Shown: positions 55,107 through 63,688 of the stretch, in pieces
How positions within the stretch are numbered: the first letter of the stretch is position 1
Layout of the letters: each line of letters starts with the position of its first letter
Origin: Streptomyces flaveolus
GTDB lineage: Bacteria; Actinomycetota; Actinomycetes; Streptomycetales; Streptomycetaceae
Length of the DNA stretch: 64,000 nucleotides
Reading direction: 5' to 3'
Assembly (NCBI RefSeq): GCF_014648815.1
Contig: NZ_BMRV01000003.1
Location: 496,001 to 560,000 of the forward strand
Program-made: the position numbers and the translations under genes
The notes under the pieces: generated by a model
What the model was told of the DNA's origin: nothing
Database searches by the model: none
The model's input: only the letters and a program-made list of their open reading frames with translations

Positions 55107-55937
55107 TTACGCGTGGAGCGGGCGCAGGTCCAGGAGTCGGTGGGTCAGTTCCATCAGGCGCTTGCGGGCCTCTGTGTCGTACGCCTGCTCGTGGGCGCGC
55201 ATGTCGGTGAACCGGTCGAAGTAGCGCCCGGTGGTGTCTTCCAGGTCCGGGTCGAGCACGAGTCGCACGGTGGGTCGCACGCCCTCATCGATGCCGGTGA
55301 CCGGGGTCAGGCCGTACGCGCGCACTCCCGCGGTGTCCATCAGATGCGCGGGGTGAAGGGTGTTGACCGTGACGGAGGTCCCTTTCAGCTCGGCGGCCAG
55401 CTCGAATGTCGCCATGATCATCGCGAGCTTGCTGCGGCAGTACGCGCGCAGGCCCTCGTAGCCCCGCTCCAGCATCACATCGTCGAAGTCGACGGCTTCC
55501 TGCCCTATGGAGGCGACGTTGACCACGCGGGCGGGCGCGGAGGCCGTCAGCAGGGGCAGCAGGTCGCGGGTGAGGGCATACGGGGCGAGGTGGTTCACGG
55601 CGAACCGCAACTCGTGCCCTTGTCGGCTCACTTCCCGGCGGAGGGGTTCCGCGCCGCCGCCGGCGACGGCGTTGTTGACCAGTACGTCGAGGCGGGGTTC
55701 GGCGGCGCGGATCCGGGCGGCCATGTCGTGCACCTGGTCGAGGTCGGCCAGGTCCGCGAGGTAGGTGCGTACGGAGGCGCCGGAGACGGTGTCCCTCACC
55801 TCGGAGGCCACCGCCTCGAGGCGCTGGCGGTCACGACCGTGCAGCAGGACGGTGTGGCCCCGCTCGGCGAGTTCGAAGGCGATACCACGGCCCAGGCCCT
55901 GGCTCGTACCGGTGATCAGAACGGTGCGTCGGCTCAT
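55107..55937 (-). CDS. Short-chain dehydrogenase/reductase
   Basis: 276 residues. The Rossmann cofactor motif TGTSQGLGRGIA is at the N-terminus; HGRDRQRLEAV after strand 2 suggests NADP(H). VLVNNAVAGGG is the NNA motif. The catalytic Ser lies in VVNVASIGQEAV and Tyr/Lys in YCRSKLAM. C-terminal sequence (DTTGRYFDRFTDMRAHEQAY) resembles SDRs of the retinol dehydrogenase-like group. Start ATG at 55937 chosen; GTG three codons upstream is possible. Next to a TetR gene on the same strand, but with a gap of about 180 bases. Confidence 0.9.
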   Translation of the reverse strand: MSRRTVLITGTSQGLGRGIAFELAERGHTVLLHGRDRQRLEAVASEVRDTVSGASVRTYLADLADLDQVHDMAARIRAAEPRLDVLVNNAVAGGGAEPLRREVSRQGHELRFAVNHLAPYALTRDLLPLLTASAPARVVNVASIGQEAVDFDDVMLERGYEGLRAYCRSKLAMIMATFELAAELKGTSVTVNTLHPAHLMDTAGVRAYGLTPVTGIDEGVRPTVRLVLDPDLEDTTGRYFDRFTDMRAHEQAYDTEARKRLMELTHRLLDLRPLHA

Positions 55938-56116
55938 GTCGATCACTCTGGCCGGGGGGCCGGTGACACAGGGAGAGCGTGATGAGCCTGGTGTCAGCAC
56001 CACCAGCCAGGAGTCACTCCTCATCGGCAAGATCACGCCGCCAGGCTGCGGAGGGAAGCCGACACAGGCCTCGTCGCGGCAACACAGGCCCCGCAGGTCC
56101 CTTGTTGGAGCGGTGC

Positions 56117-56707
56117 CTAGTTGCGCGCGCGCAAAGCGTGCGAGAGCGCGTCAACGGTCACGTTCACCACGGCCAGGAGCTGTGCCGGGCTCGCCCCGGC
56201 TCTGCTCATGACGGCGAGAGACTGGTTCACGGCCGCCGCGTGTACAGCGAAAGCCTCGGCGTCCTGGTCGGTCATTCGGCCCGCCGTCAGCGCCGCTCGC
56301 AGGCGCAGGCGCTGGAGGCCGAGCGCCTGCCTGGCGTGCGCCGCGACGGCCGGACTCAACACGGGGATCGCCATGGCCGACTGGGCAATCAAACATCCAT
56401 CGGGCACTTCGGGATCGGCGATGCGCTCGAGGGTGACGTCGAAGAACGCGCGGACAGCCGCAAGGGGTTCGGAGGCCGCGCACGACAGGGCGGCGTCGTA
56501 CTTGTCGCCGTAGCGCGCGGCGTAGCGATCCAGGCAGCGCAGGAAAAGCGTGTCCTTGTCGCCGAGCGAGGAGTAGATCGAGCTGCGGTTGAGGCCGGTT
56601 GCCCGGGACAAGTCGTGGACTGAGGTGTCGGCGTAGCCGGCGCGCCAGAACTGGATCATCGCGGCGTCCAGCGCCGTGTCCATGTCGAACTGCTTCTTGC
56701 CTGCCAC
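56117..56707 (-). CDS. TetR-family regulator, divergent from dehalogenase-like hydrolase
   Basis: 196 residues. Helix-turn-helix: DTSVHDLSRATGLNRSSIYS, followed by SLGDKDTLFLRCL. The C-terminal domain has VPDGCLIAQSAM, the AcrR-type mark. The start is GTG at 56707, six bases after AAGGAAG. A perfect palindrome with nine-base arms sits 52 bases upstream, overlapping the likely promoter of the divergent alpha/beta hydrolase gene, so it probably represses both. Confidence 0.93.
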   Translation of the reverse strand: MAGKKQFDMDTALDAAMIQFWRAGYADTSVHDLSRATGLNRSSIYSSLGDKDTLFLRCLDRYAARYGDKYDAALSCAASEPLAAVRAFFDVTLERIADPEVPDGCLIAQSAMAIPVLSPAVAAHARQALGLQRLRLRAALTAGRMTDQDAEAFAVHAAAVNQSLAVMSRAGASPAQLLAVVNVTVDALSHALRARN

Positions 56708-56758
56708 GTGGCACTTCCTTGCCGGTGTGTCGGTGTTCCGGATGCTGCCCGTCATTCT

Positions 56759-56782
56759 ATCTTGAACTGATCGGTTCAAGAT
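56759..56782. promoter_or_regulatory. Perfect TetR-type operator palindrome
   Basis: ATCTTGAAC (56759-56767) and GTTCAAGAT (56774-56782) are perfect inverted arms around a six-base spacer. TTGAAC within it could be the -35 box of the plus-strand hydrolase promoter, with a -10 near TGCTAG at 56784-56789. Confidence 0.75.
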
Positions 56783-56964
56783 GTGCTAGCCTTCCGGCGT
56801 GATCACGGCCAGGCGTCCCCGCACACCGATTCAGAGCGGCCCGGCCGTCCTGCCGGTCTCGTCGACGCTGCAGTGACCTCCTCAATCGCGGACATCGCCC
56901 GCGCGGGCCCGGCCCTCGGGCGAGCCGCGGACCAGTACACCCACCACCACCGATGGAGGATCCC

Positions 56965-57879
56965 GTGACCGTGTCCGAAAGTAGCCCCGTCCGCCACCTG
57001 CCCCTGCACGACCTGGACGGATTCACCCACCGCTGGGTCGACGCAGACGGCCTTCGCCTTCATGCCGTCGAAGGCGGCCGGTCGGCCGGCCCGGCTGTCG
57101 TCCTGCTCGCCGGGTTCCCGCAGACCTGGTGGGCCTGGCGGAAGGTCATGCCCAGCCTCGCCGGCCGGTTCCGTGTCATCGCGATCGACCTGCCGGGCCA
57201 GGGTCACTCCGACCGCCCGGAGGGGAGCTACGACACCCACACGGTCGCCGCCCACGTCCACGCCACAGTCCACGCGCTCGGAGTGCCGGCCTACTGGCTG
57301 GCCGCTCACGACATCGGGGCCTGGGTGGCATTCTCCCTGGCCCTCAACCACGAGAACCAACTGCGCGGACTCGCCCTGCTCGACGCCGGAATCCCCGGCA
57401 TCACCCTCCCGGAAACGATTCCCACGGACCCCGCCCGGGCGTGGAAGACCTGGCATTTCGCGTTCCACCTCGTGCCCGACCTGCCCGAGACCCTGCTCGC
57501 GGGCCGGGAACGGGAGTACGTCGGCTGGTTCCTGAAGGCGAAGGCCCTCGATCCCGGCCCATTCGACGACGCCGATCTCGACCACTACGCAGCGTCCCTC
57601 GCCGCCGACGGCGGTCTCCGGGCCTCCCTCGCCTACTACCGAGACGCCGCTGAGTCGGCGCGCAAGAACCACCAGGCGCTCGACCGGCGGCACCTGACCG
57701 TGCCCATCCTCGGAATATCCAGCAGCCACGGCTCCATCCCGGACATGGCCGCCTCCATCAGCCCGTGGGCCGACAACACCACCGGGGTCGTCGTGCCCGG
57801 CGCCGGGCACTTCATCCCGGATGAGCAGCCCGAAGCCGTCGCTGCCGCGATAGCCGACTTCATGACCGGCGGCGACTGA
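56965..57879 (+). CDS. Alpha/beta hydrolase, fluoroacetate-dehalogenase/epoxide-hydrolase-like
   Basis: 304 residues, no signal peptide. The group motif AGFPQTWWAWRKVM carries the oxyanion region. RVIAIDLPGQGHSDRP precedes the nucleophile Asp in LAAHDIGAWVAFSLA, and VVPGAGHFIPDEQP holds the catalytic His. This pattern with Asp nucleophile and His-Asp-Ile-Gly-Ala is that of haloacetate dehalogenases and related epoxide hydrolases. The start is GTG at 56965, five bases after GGAGG. The divergent TetR gene with the palindrome at 56759 suggests induction by its substrate. Confidence 0.9.
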   Translation: MTVSESSPVRHLPLHDLDGFTHRWVDADGLRLHAVEGGRSAGPAVVLLAGFPQTWWAWRKVMPSLAGRFRVIAIDLPGQGHSDRPEGSYDTHTVAAHVHATVHALGVPAYWLAAHDIGAWVAFSLALNHENQLRGLALLDAGIPGITLPETIPTDPARAWKTWHFAFHLVPDLPETLLAGREREYVGWFLKAKALDPGPFDDADLDHYAASLAADGGLRASLAYYRDAAESARKNHQALDRRHLTVPILGISSSHGSIPDMAASISPWADNTTGVVVPGAGHFIPDEQPEAVAAAIADFMTGGD

Positions 57880-58159
57880 CGCCGCTCAGGCCTGCCGGGC
57901 TGCGCCCCCGCCCGGACGCACCGCCGGCCGCGTCGTCCTGAACAGGCGTCGGCAATCCGTACGTGGAGCTTGTCGTTCGAGGTTGGGGTCTCCCGTGGCC
58001 GGGACAGTCGCCGTCCAGCAGTTCGTCGCGGTGGCGGAACTGACGTGACGGCGACCCGTGCAGCATGTCTCAGTGGACTGCGCCGCGGAAGGTACACCTC
58101 GGTGCCACCACGGATATGATCACCTGTTCCTGCTCGTCACCCATGGCCTGGAGCCCCCC

Positions 58160-59137
58160 ATGAATCACACCCCTGGCTTCCCCCTCTCCCGCCGCGGCCT
58201 CATACGCGCCGGCGCCGGCGCCTCACTTGCCGCGGTGGGCCTCGGCGCGGCTGCGCAGACCGCTTCCGCCGCGGTGGCCACCACCGAGCGATTCGACCTG
58301 ACGCAGCCCTCGTACGACCTGTTCCGGTCCAAGAACACGCACGGTGCACGGGTCCAGCAGAGCTTCGCTTTCGACTGGGTGAACAAGTTCCTGTTCGTGG
58401 CCACCAAGCGCAGCGGAAGCCCTGATTCCGCCGGTGACCTCTGCATCAACAAGATGGACTTCGACGGCAATTACATCTCGTACATGCACCTCAACGGCTT
58501 CGGCCACGGCGTCGCCTTCGCCGCGCTGCCGGACGGTTCGGGGACCGAGCTGTGGATCGAGTGTGCCGCGAACACCAAGGGATACGGGACCGCGCTCGCC
58601 CCGATCCGCTACACCGCCAATGCCAGCTGGAACTCGCCGGCCGCCTCGGCAGCGTTCCAGCCGATCTCCGGGGCCAACGAATACACCTGCTCCGTCGACC
58701 CGGTCTACCGCCGCATGATCGTGCGGTACAACACCAGCGCCGGTAAGCGCATCGCCGTGTATCCCCTCTCCGCGTTCGAGACGCGCGATTTCGGCACGCC
58801 GCTGGTCGACTTCAAGCAGCCGACGATCCCGGGCACCCCTCAGGGATACACGCTCTACGGTTCGTACATGTACTACCTGACGGGCGACGCGTACCCCGGC
58901 GACGGCTCCCCCTCCGGCGACGGCAATACCTACGTCACCAGCGTCGACATCAACACCGGCTCCGTGAAGCAGGGCCCGGTCCTCAGCAAGGCCGGATCCA
59001 CCCTCCACCACCGCGAGCCCGAGGGTCTGGCGATCTACCGCACCGACGCCGGCGAGGTCCGCCTCTTCATCGGCTTCGCCACCGGCGAAGAGGGCGACCG
59101 ACGCTCCAGCATCTTCTACAAGAAGGCGCTGGTCTGA
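58160..59137 (+). CDS. Tat-exported TagC-like beta-propeller protein
   Basis: 325 residues. The start PLSRRGLIRAGAGASLAAVG is a twin-arginine signal, ending near TASAAVA. The body matches proteins annotated as teichoic acid biosynthesis protein C and the P68 RBP/TagC-like propeller: FDLTQPSYDLFRSKNTHGAR, VQQSFAFDWVNKFLFVA, GHGVAFAALPDGSGTELWIE, HHREPEGLAIYRT and FIGFATGEEGDRRSSIFYK. The role is uncertain: glycan binding or hydrolysis at the cell surface is possible. ATG at 58160 chosen; the longer frame from 58058 lacks a signal. Confidence 0.85.
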   Translation: MNHTPGFPLSRRGLIRAGAGASLAAVGLGAAAQTASAAVATTERFDLTQPSYDLFRSKNTHGARVQQSFAFDWVNKFLFVATKRSGSPDSAGDLCINKMDFDGNYISYMHLNGFGHGVAFAALPDGSGTELWIECAANTKGYGTALAPIRYTANASWNSPAASAAFQPISGANEYTCSVDPVYRRMIVRYNTSAGKRIAVYPLSAFETRDFGTPLVDFKQPTIPGTPQGYTLYGSYMYYLTGDAYPGDGSPSGDGNTYVTSVDINTGSVKQGPVLSKAGSTLHHREPEGLAIYRTDAGEVRLFIGFATGEEGDRRSSIFYKKALV

Positions 59138-59297
59138 GCCACCTCCGCCCGGCGGCCGACGAGGGGCCGCCGGGCGTGCGGTGGCGTTTGTCGTCGGGCC
59201 GCCGACTGTGGGGCTGCTGACGGAGGCCGTGGAGTAGGTGCGAGGCTCTGGCCGGCCTCGGTGCCAGCGCGCGTTCCGGCGAAGGCCATACGAGTCG

Positions 59298-59393
59298 GTG
59301 TCCCGAGTACGTCTGCCGACGGCGGCCGCCGTGCTGGCTCTGCTGACCTGCCTGCCGGGCTGTTCTTGGCGCCCACCGCCGTCGAGGGCTGCG
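59298..59393 (+). pseudogene. Possible truncated lipoprotein start
   Basis: From GTG 59298 the plus strand reads as a lipoprotein signal (SRVRLPTAAAVLALLTCLPG followed by Cys), then runs into the palindromic terminator and the antisense of the next gene. It may be a broken lipoprotein gene or chance. Confidence 0.3.
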
Positions 59394-59425
59394 GTGAGCC
59401 CGGTGGCTCGAGCCACCGGGCTCAC
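59394..59425. terminator. Perfect 32-bp palindrome, bidirectional terminator
   Basis: GTGAGCCCGGTGGCTC (59394-59409) is followed directly by its exact reverse complement (59410-59425). It lies between the converging TagC-like and dehydrogenase genes, 46 bases from the stop of the latter. Confidence 0.85.
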
Positions 59426-59471
59426 TCGCGCATCGGTTTCGGAAGTCCTGGGCGGGTCCGTCCTGGCGCCC

Positions 59472-60611
59472 CTACCCGTGCGGGTGAAGGACGACCTTGG
59501 TGTAGCCCTCGACGCGCTTGTCGAACCTCTCGTACGCCGACGGCGCCTGGTCGAGGGGCAGCTCGTGGGAGACGACGAAGCTGGGCTGCGCGCGCCCGGC
59601 GATGATCAGATCACGCAGGTGCCGGTTGTAGCGCTTGACGTTGCACTGACCGGTGCCCATACGCAGCCCCTTCTCGAACATGCGGCCGATGGAAACCATC
59701 AGCATGCCCTGCTTGGCCTGCTCGTCCGGCCCGCCCGGATCGCTCGGGACGTACAGACCCGGCACACCCAGAGCGCCCGTCGGCCGTACCGTCTCGACCA
59801 GCGAGTTCAGAACGATCGCCGGTTCCTCGCGACCCTCACCGCCGGCCTGGGCCTGGTAGCCGACCGCGTCGATGCCCTTGTCCGTGCCCTGCCCGTCGGT
59901 GTGCTCCTTGATCTGCTCCACCGGGTTGCCCTCGGCGAAGTTGACCGGGACGGCCCCGATCTCCTCGGCCTTCTGCAACCGCTCGGTCACCCGGTCGACC
60001 ACGAAAACCTTGCTCGCCCCGCGCAGCAGCGCGGAGTAGGCGGCCATCAGCCCGACGGGACCACCGCCGTAGACGGCGACGGTGTCACCAGGGCGTACGT
60101 CGGCCAGTTCGTTGCCGTGGTAGCCGGTGGGGAAGATGTCGGCGAGCAGGATGAAGTCGGTCTCCTTTTCGGTGCCCTCGGGGAGCTTCAGGCAGTTGAA
60201 GTCCGCGTAGGGCACCTTCACGTACTCGGCCTGGCCTCCCACGTAAGGCCCCATGGCCACGTAGCCGTACGCACCTCCGGCGAAGCCCGGGTTCACCGTC
60301 AGGCAGAAGCCCGTGAAGCCGGCCGTACAGTTCTTGCAGAAGCCGCACGCCACGTTGAAGGGCATGACGACCCGGTCGCCGCGGCTGAGCGACGTCACCC
60401 CCTCACCGACCTCCTCGATGACGCCGAGGTTCTCGTGGCCGAAGACGATCCCCGGCTCGGCGGCGGTCCGACCTTCGTACATGTGCAGGTCCGAACCGCA
60501 GATGGCGGTGGACGTGACGCGTACGATCACGTCGTTCGGGTGCTGAATCCGGGGATCCTCCACCTGCTCGACCGCTACTTCGAACGGTCCCTTGTACACG
60601 ACGGCCTGCAT
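59472..60611 (-). CDS. Zinc-dependent formaldehyde-dehydrogenase-like oxidoreductase (glutathione-independent type)
   Basis: 379 residues of the medium-chain dehydrogenase family. The catalytic zinc site includes Cys in TAICGSDLHMYEGR and His-Glu in FGHENLGVIEEVG. The structural zinc loop is CGFCKNCTAGFTGFC (four Cys). The cofactor domain has VYGGGPVGLMAAYSALLRGA. Insertion and overall sequence match glutathione-independent formaldehyde dehydrogenases/dismutases of Pseudomonas type rather than plain alcohol dehydrogenases. GGAGG lies upstream of the ATG. It would oxidise formaldehyde or another aldehyde with NAD. Confidence 0.92.
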   Translation of the reverse strand: MQAVVYKGPFEVAVEQVEDPRIQHPNDVIVRVTSTAICGSDLHMYEGRTAAEPGIVFGHENLGVIEEVGEGVTSLSRGDRVVMPFNVACGFCKNCTAGFTGFCLTVNPGFAGGAYGYVAMGPYVGGQAEYVKVPYADFNCLKLPEGTEKETDFILLADIFPTGYHGNELADVRPGDTVAVYGGGPVGLMAAYSALLRGASKVFVVDRVTERLQKAEEIGAVPVNFAEGNPVEQIKEHTDGQGTDKGIDAVGYQAQAGGEGREEPAIVLNSLVETVRPTGALGVPGLYVPSDPGGPDEQAKQGMLMVSIGRMFEKGLRMGTGQCNVKRYNRHLRDLIIAGRAQPSFVVSHELPLDQAPSAYERFDKRVEGYTKVVLHPHG

Positions 60612-60765
60612 CGTCGAGCACCTCCACTCAGTGCACTCGCTCGATCACGTTCGGGAACAGTGGCTTCTCGGGAGCGTCTCCTTGCTTTGCTGAGAAACCT
60701 TGATCCATGCAGCTAGTTCAGTTCTTTGTGGGTTCCCTCACTGTCCAGACTGGTCCAGGATGCAA

Positions 60766-60787
60766 TGCTTTGCACCTAGGGAAAGCA
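60766..60787. promoter_or_regulatory. Inverted repeat in AT-rich divergent promoter
   Basis: TGCTTT (60766-60771) and AAAGCA (60782-60787) face each other across ten bases, in an AT-rich stretch between the dehydrogenase gene and the small gene at 60825. Possible operator. Confidence 0.35.
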
Positions 60788-60824
60788 AATTCCCGCTTAT
60801 GTGGCACGGAAAGGATCAGGAATC

Positions 60825-61013
60825 GTGACGCGACGTCTCGGCGTACTGCTCGTCCCGGTCTCCGGGCTGTCCGGCACCAGCTATCCGGTGGGGACGCGGG
60901 TGGCCATCCGGGGAACCGGGGCCTCCGTCGACGGCTTCGTGGACGGTGACTGGTTGCCGCTCGCGTGGTGGGAGTTCTCGGATGCCCGGCCGGACGACAC
61001 GCCTCTTGCCTGA
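60825..61013 (+). CDS. Small hypothetical protein (62 aa)
   Basis: 62 residues: TRRLGVLLVPVSGLSGTSYP, VGTRVAIRGTGASVDGFVDG, DWLPLAWWEFSD and a short acidic tail. Predicted beta-rich, without signal peptide or cysteines. The start is GTG at 60825 with AAGGATCAGG upstream; GTG at 60801 is also open. Divergent from the dehydrogenase gene. No family recognised. Confidence 0.55.
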   Translation: MTRRLGVLLVPVSGLSGTSYPVGTRVAIRGTGASVDGFVDGDWLPLAWWEFSDARPDDTPLA

Positions 61014-61211
61014 GCACGCTCGGGCGTCATGGTGCGGCACCTGAGCGAAGTGCGGACTGCGCGACAGGGTGGTCCCGACCATGCTCGGCAGACTCTGCGG
61101 CCTCCTCGACACCCACCGACGGCGACGTGTCGACCGTGCGCACCGGCGGAGTGGTGGGCGTGCTGGTGGTCGGAGGCGTCTCGGGCGCCGGAGGCAGCTC
61201 TTCCTCGGTGC

Positions 61212-61740
61212 CGTAGCCGGGCTCGGACCCGTACGAGGCGACACCGCGAGCTACTCCGACATCGTCTTCGGCCTGCTCACGCTCGTCGGCTTCCGTACGC
61301 CCCGCAGCTCGCCGACCTGCCGGACCAGAAGATGTGGCGCATCGACCGCACGGCCGACTACGGCGCCTTCCAGGACGCGGCCCGCAGCCGGGTCGACCTC
61401 GCCAGGATCGCGCGGCACTGGGAGGACATCCTGCGGATCACCGGCGCCGTCCGCGCGTACGACGTGATCCGGATGCTCTCCCGCGACGGGCGCCCGACCC
61501 CGCTCGGCGACGCGATCGCGCACTGCGGGCGGATCGCGAAGACCCTGCACATCCTGCACCTGGCCGACGAGCCCGGCTGCCGGCGGCAGATCAAGGTTCA
61601 GGCCCACCTCCACGAAGGCCGGCACGCACTCGCCCGGAAGATCTTCCACGGCCGCGCCGGGCAGCCCTGCCAGCGCTACCAGGGCGGCATGGAGGACCAG
61701 ATTGGCGCGCTCGGACTTGACCGGCGTTGCGAGGAGTCAC
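61212..61740 (+). pseudogene. Relic of a Tn3-family transposase (C-terminal catalytic part)
   Basis: Consecutive Tn3 transposase sequence in two frames: GPVRGDTASYSDIVFGLLTL (61225-61290), then after a one-base loss near 61297 APQLADLPDQKMWRIDRTAD, ARIARHWEDILRITGAVRAY, DVIRMLSRDGRPTPLGDAIA, IAKTLHILHLADEP, EGRHALARKIFHG and QRYQGGMEDQIGALGL, ending near 61725. This is the region around the second and third catalytic residues. N-terminal two thirds and the C-terminal LNxLGRY end are missing, as are 38-bp type terminal repeats. Confidence 0.85.
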
Positions 61741-62173
61741 AGAACGTCGTCCTCGCGGCGGCTCCGAGCGCCGACGGTGGACAGGTCGCCTGGACACACC
61801 GGCCTCCGCACAGAGGGCCCCGTTGAGGTCGCCGGACCCGCCACCGGCCTCAAGCGACTGCTCGCGGTCGACAAACCGCGCTGCCCACGTGGGCCCGGCC
61901 GGGGCCTGGCAGGCCTCCACCGGCGCCTGGGGCCGGGCGCCGCGCCTGACCGCGCCCCTTGAGGACTGCCCTGGGTCCAGCTACCGGCTCGCCGGCCCCG
62001 TCCGCCACGTCCTCGCGACGGCCCTCGACCTTGTGCCGACGCAGAGGTGCGGCGACGGGAGGGAACCCCGTTGGCCACTGGGAAGACAACTTCCCCGATA
62101 CTTCAGAAGGCGCGGCACGCAACCGAGCGTCCGCCGTCTGATATACAGACCTCCCTCAGAAAGGCCCAACGCG
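61741..62173. other. Debris between Tn3 relic and pheA
   Basis: About 430 bases with short gene-like pieces (GPATGLKRLLAVDKPRCPRG near 61835-61890) but no intact gene. GAAAGG near 62160 precedes the pheA start. Confidence 0.35.
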
Positions 62174-63010
62174 GTGACGACCGTCGCATACCAGGGTGAA
62201 CCCGGATCCAACTCGGCGACCGTCGCGCGTGCCCTGTATCCGGACGCCGCCGAACTGCCCTGCACCGGCTTCGAGCAGGCCCTGGACGCCGTGACCCTCG
62301 GGGACGCCCACCTGGCCGTGATCCCGGTGGACAACTCCGCCGCCGGACGCGTCGCCGACGTCCACCACCTGCTGCCGGAGTCGGGGCTGTTCATCGTCGG
62401 TGAGTACTTCCTTCCCATCCGCTTCGACCTGATGGGCGTCCCCGGCACCACGCTGGACCAGGTGGAGTACGTGCGCAGCCACGTGCACGCCCTGGGCCAG
62501 TGCCGCAAGCTGCTGCGGGAGGGCGGCTGGCGGACCCTGGTCAGTGACGACACCGCCGGGGCGGCCCGGGAGGTGGCCGAGCTGGGCGACGCGCGGCACG
62601 CGGCCCTCGCGCCGCCCGCCGCGGCCGGGCTGCACGGTCTCGACGTCCTGCGTGCAGAGGTCGAGGACGACCCGGACAACACCACACGGTTCGTCGTCCT
62701 GTCCCGGAAGCCCGCCCCCGCCCCTGACCCGGGGCAGCCGACGATGACGAGCCTGTTCTTCAGCGTGCGCAACATTCCGAGCGCGTTGTACAAGGCGCTC
62801 GGCGGCTTCGCCACCGGCGGGGTGAACCTCACCAAGATCGAGAGCTACCAGATCGGCGCGGGGCTCAACGCCAGCCGCTTCTACGTCGAGGCCGAGGGCC
62901 ACCCCGACGAGCGCCGCGTCGCCCTCGCCCTGGAGGAACTGCGGTTCTTCTCCTCCGAGGTGCGCGTCCTGGGCGTCTACCCCGCCCATCCGCACCGGCT
63001 GAAGGGCTGA
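62174..63010 (+). CDS. pheA: Prephenate dehydratase (phenylalanine biosynthesis)
   Basis: 278 residues. The catalytic PDT domain (~1-185) begins TTVAYQGEPGSNSATVARAL, has VIPVDNSAAGRVADVHHLLP and the Thr-Arg-Phe motif in DNTTRFVVLSRK, which is essential for decarboxylative dehydration of prephenate to phenylpyruvate. An ACT domain (~193-275) follows: TSLFFSVRNIPSALYKALGG, then LTKIESYQIGAGLNASRFYV, which senses phenylalanine for feedback control. The IPVDNSAAGRV form marks the divergent PDT group. The start is GTG at 62174. The 3' neighbour is debris. It may be a second pheA copy, since transposon relics surround it. Confidence 0.93.
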   Translation: MTTVAYQGEPGSNSATVARALYPDAAELPCTGFEQALDAVTLGDAHLAVIPVDNSAAGRVADVHHLLPESGLFIVGEYFLPIRFDLMGVPGTTLDQVEYVRSHVHALGQCRKLLREGGWRTLVSDDTAGAAREVAELGDARHAALAPPAAAGLHGLDVLRAEVEDDPDNTTRFVVLSRKPAPAPDPGQPTMTSLFFSVRNIPSALYKALGGFATGGVNLTKIESYQIGAGLNASRFYVEAEGHPDERRVALALEELRFFSSEVRVLGVYPAHPHRLKG

Positions 63011-63688
63011 CCGAGCGGGGAGGCGGTGCGGTCCGGAGAAGGGGGATCTGCGGTGGCCCCTGGTGAGCACCGTCATCGGGGCAGGTCTGGCCGTGAACGG
63101 CTTCGCGACCTACCGCCGCATCAGGACGACGCCTCTGCCGGCCCTCACCGGCCAGCCAGCCGCCTGACTGCCCTGGCCCCCGCACGTCCAGCTCGGGGTG
63201 GACGTCGTCCTGGACGGGCCGTGGCGCCGCGGTTCGGTGATCACGCCGCAGGGTGGTCAGGCCGAGGGCACGGAAGGACGGAGCCGAGGCGCACGACCAG
63301 CCCACAAGACCAGCGGCCGGCCAGTCCTTCACGGAGGCCGATGGCCGCGGCCTCGGTGTACGTTGTCGCGCCCGGCTTCGTCAGGATGCTGGCGACGCGC
63401 ACACCAACCCCGCTGTCGCTGGCACCGCAGCCGGCATGCGCACCGAGCTGGAGGTACAACGCAACATCGCGGCGATCGCCGTACCCGTCCCTCCGGGTAT
63501 CCGGACCGACCCGCGTAAGGAGGCCTGCTGGACGAACGCACCTCGCTGCCCCAGGCGCGATGACTGCGCTCTGCCCCACCCGACGCACTCCACTCCGCCC
63601 GCGCCGGGAGCCGAGGGCGGCAACCTCTCGCCGCCCGGGTGCGACCAGGAGGTGTCATGTACGCACCCGCATTGATCGGAAGCAGCTC
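63011..63688. other. Region without an intact gene
   Basis: About 680 bases. The plus strand at 63065-63166 keeps the end of a membrane-protein-like gene (TVIGAGLAVNGFATYRRIR). The minus strand at 63305-63400 keeps a LuxR-type helix end (listed separately). Otherwise nothing clear. Confidence 0.35.
63305..63400 (-). pseudogene. C-terminal relic of a LuxR-type regulator
   Basis: VASILTKPGATTYTEAAAIG followed by LREGL matches the last helix and tail of LuxR/NarL helix-turn-helix domains (usual form VASILTKLGATTRTEA). The preceding recognition-helix region is out of frame or altered. Confidence 0.45.
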
